From Marinirhabdus gelatinilytica (GTDB lineage: Bacteria > Bacteroidota > Bacteroidia > Flavobacteriales > Flavobacteriaceae): DNA of 64,000 nucleotides. Position numbers and translations under genes: made by a program. The stretch covers positions 46,773 through 110,772 of the forward strand of contig NZ_QRAO01000003.1 of NCBI RefSeq assembly GCF_003353425.1, written 5' to 3'. The notes under the pieces were generated by a model, which was not told where the DNA came from, made no database searches, and saw only the letters and a list, made by a program, of their open reading frames with translations. Below, in pieces: positions 62,864 to 64,000 of the stretch; the stretch's first letter is position 1, and every line of letters begins with the position of its first letter.

Positions 62864-63436
62864 ATGATGAAATTTTTAACTACAGCTTTGTTTTTGGGAC
62901 TGTCTTTTTTGTCCTCTTCACAAACGCAACAATGCAACTATAAAATACAGGTAGATACCGAAGAAGAGAAATTTTTTCTCACACAAGAAGTACTTGTTGA
63001 TTACATTTTAGGAAAGGATAAGAATGTGTTCATATACTTTAGCGGTATGCGAGAAGGAGACGTGAAATCACTTGTATTGCAATTCTCGGTAAATGCGACG
63101 GTTCTCCCACCTGCATTGTGCTTTAACAAAGACAGTAGAGTTTCTTTTAAACTTGAGGACGGCAGTTTTGTCTCACTACGTTACTTGGGCGAAAAGATTT
63201 GCGGAAGACAAACCGAAAACGAGGACACACTTCACAACAGTACTTCCGACGCTGCTTTTCTCATTGATGATATTGCTTTTGAGCGATTATCCAGTTCAAA
63301 AACTGTCTCAATGCGTATTACCACAATGAAATCCCACTTTGATATTAAGTTTCAGGAACTCATAAGCAATCCACAAATAGAGCTGCCCATATACCCTAAA
63401 GAGTTCTTTATGAACACCTTGAAATGTTTAGAGTAA
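62864..63436 (+). CDS. Secreted protein of unknown function
   Basis: Product of 190 residues with a signal peptide (FLTTALFLGLSFLSSSQ). The mature part is beta-rich, has Cys residues at conserved-looking spacing (C27, C101, C119, C188) and starts QQCNYKIQVDTEEEKFFLTQEVLVDYIL. No sorting signal, lipobox or enzymatic motif is present. Its ATG directly follows the stop of the methyltransferase gene (TAAATG), so it is the last gene of that operon. No family name is recognised. Confidence 0.7.
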   Translation: MMKFLTTALFLGLSFLSSSQTQQCNYKIQVDTEEEKFFLTQEVLVDYILGKDKNVFIYFSGMREGDVKSLVLQFSVNATVLPPALCFNKDSRVSFKLEDGSFVSLRYLGEKICGRQTENEDTLHNSTSDAAFLIDDIAFERLSSSKTVSMRITTMKSHFDIKFQELISNPQIELPIYPKEFFMNTLKCLE

Positions 63437-63452
63437 AAAACTTTTATTTTTG

Positions 63453-63483
63453 TTGCTAAATACGGTTTATAAACCTACATTTG
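63453..63483 (+). promoter_or_regulatory. Promoter of the tRNA locus
   Basis: TTG (63453-63455), 20 bases, TACATTTG (63476-63483): a full flavobacterial promoter, 38 bases before the first base of the tRNA-Ser gene. Confidence 0.7.
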
Positions 63484-63521
63484 CATCCGCAATAAAAAAG
63501 GAACGTTCTTTATAATATATT

Positions 63522-63605
63522 GGAGAGGTGCCGGAGTGGTAACGGAGCAGATTGCTAATCTGTCAGCGCGTAAGTGCTGCCCGGGTTCGAGTCCCGGTCT
63601 CTCCG
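63522..63605 (+). tRNA. tRNA-Ser (GCT)
   Basis: Starts GGAGAGG, pairs with TCTCTCC (one G-U) and ends with discriminator G; the CCA end is not encoded. Anticodon loop TTGCTAA between GCAGA and TCTGT gives GCT, reading AGC/AGU. It has the long variable arm of class II tRNAs and a normal T-arm (CCGGG TTCGAGT CCCGG). Confidence 0.96.
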
Positions 63606-63620
63606 CAATATAATAATCCT

Positions 63621-63695
63621 CGGGGTGTAGCGTAGCCCGGTCATCGCGCCTGCTTTGGGAGCAGGAGGTCGCAGGTTCGAATCCTGCCACCCCGA
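63621..63695 (+). tRNA. tRNA-Pro (TGG)
   Basis: CGGGGTG pairs with CACCCCG, discriminator A, no encoded CCA. Anticodon loop TTTGGGA in CCTGC/GCAGG gives TGG. T-arm GCAGG TTCGAAT CCTGC is normal. It follows tRNA-Ser by 15 bases. Confidence 0.96.
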
Positions 63696-63696
63696 C

Positions 63697-63728
63697 AAAA
63701 AAACCGGACAACTATTGTTCGGTTTTTT
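63697..63728 (+). terminator. Intrinsic terminator after tRNA-Pro
   Basis: ACCGGACAA (63703-63711) pairs with TTGTTCGGT (63715-63723) with one G-U pair, three-base loop, then T run. It separates the two normal tRNAs from the repeat array. Confidence 0.85.
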
Positions 63729-63738
63729 ACATTACTGA

Positions 63739-64000
63739 GGTCGCATAGCTCAGCTGGATAGAGCATCCCGCTTCATAGCGGGACGGTCACACGTCCAACT
63801 GGCTTTTTGAAATAATGGTCGCATAGCTCAGCTGGATAGAGCATCCCGCTTCATAGCGGGACGGTCACACGTCCAACTGGCTTTTTGAAATAATGGTCGC
63901 ATAGCTCAGCTGGATAGAGCATCCCGCTTCATAGCGGGACGGTCACACGTCCAACTGGCTTTTTGAAATAATGGTCGCATAGCTCAGCTGGATAGAGCAT
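63739..64000 (+). repeat. Tandem 78-bp tRNA-like repeat, at least 3.3 identical units
   Basis: Units at 63739-63816, 63817-63894, 63895-63972 and the first 28 bases of a fourth at 63973-64000, with no base difference and no spacer. Each begins as a tRNA: GGTCGCA (acceptor 5' strand), TA, D-arm GCTC AGCTGGATA GAGC, then TCCCGC TTCATA GCGGGA, with CAT in the loop. But the anticodon arm is 18 instead of 17 bases long, the T-loop motif GGTTCRAnnCC is absent, and no strand complementary to GGTCGCA follows; the unit ends GGCTTTTTGAAATAAT. It is therefore tRNA-like rather than a working tRNA. The scaffold resembles tRNA-Arg(TCT) with one base inserted in the loop. The array continues beyond the window. 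Confidence 0.9.

Noticed and set aside
63475..63711. Minus-strand ORF of 78 codons over the tRNA genes
   Set aside because: Its product (GFEPATSCSQSRRDD...) is the well-known false protein from reading tRNA genes antisense.
63739..64000. Possible CRISPR array
   Set aside because: The units are contiguous and fully identical, with no variable spacers, and the unit is tRNA-like; no cas gene is present.

Overview
This 64 kb chromosomal window comes from a Bacteroidota bacterium, most likely a marine-type Flavobacteriaceae. The evidence is a TonB-dependent outer-membrane receptor with a carboxypeptidase-regulatory N-terminus, type IX secretion (T9SS) C-terminal sorting domains on two secreted proteins, a short RpoD of 288 residues without region 1.1, several conserved flavobacterial hypotheticals, and many -7 boxes of the TAnnTTTG type that replace the E. 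coli-type -10. No insertion sequence, prophage, plasmid gene, rRNA or CRISPR array was seen. Gene order looks like an ordinary core and shell chromosome.

Layout: 1-4 kb holds the 5' part of a TonB-dependent receptor diverging from a LacI-type regulator, with two operator-like palindromes 21 bp apart between them, then a cation-efflux protein. 4-11.4 kb holds a papain-like peptidase and a divergent pair of large secreted VPS10/BNR beta-propeller proteins; a third paralogue lies at 32.6-35.7 kb behind two tandem LolA-fold-like secreted proteins. 11.5-21 kb mixes small membrane proteins, RNA-modifying enzymes (RlmF, RluE), an MsrA-like reductase with a small partner, a lone ExbD, a two-gene regulator/membrane-protein operon, and T9SS substrates (BNR protein, M14 carboxypeptidase). 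21-30 kb carries rpoD, three MscS-family channels, an OmpA lipoprotein, a dipeptidase and smaller genes. 35.8-41.8 kb has a semialdehyde dehydrogenase, an OmpA porin-like protein and CorA.

41.9-49.2 kb is a complete histidine operon, hisG-D-C-B-H-A-F-IE, on the minus strand. A short ORF encodes a histidine-rich leader peptide (6 His in 18 residues), followed by a strong intrinsic terminator, which is the layout of a transcription attenuator. 49.3-53 kb is a tight operon (OmpA-like, membrane-anchored helix-hairpin-helix protein, Na+/solute symporter, RidA). 53-63.4 kb has tamB diverging from tsaD, then rsmE, a DUF4159 protein, a SpoU methyltransferase, an AI-2E-family permease, a THUMP-like methyltransferase and a secreted protein.

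The right end is a tRNA locus: tRNA-Ser(GCT), tRNA-Pro(TGG), a terminator, and then an exact 78-bp head-to-tail repeat. Each repeat unit starts as a tRNA (5' acceptor strand, D-arm, anticodon arm) but lacks a recognisable T-arm and 3' acceptor strand. Three full identical copies and the start of a fourth are visible and the array runs off the window. This is the least explained feature here and the best candidate for something undescribed.
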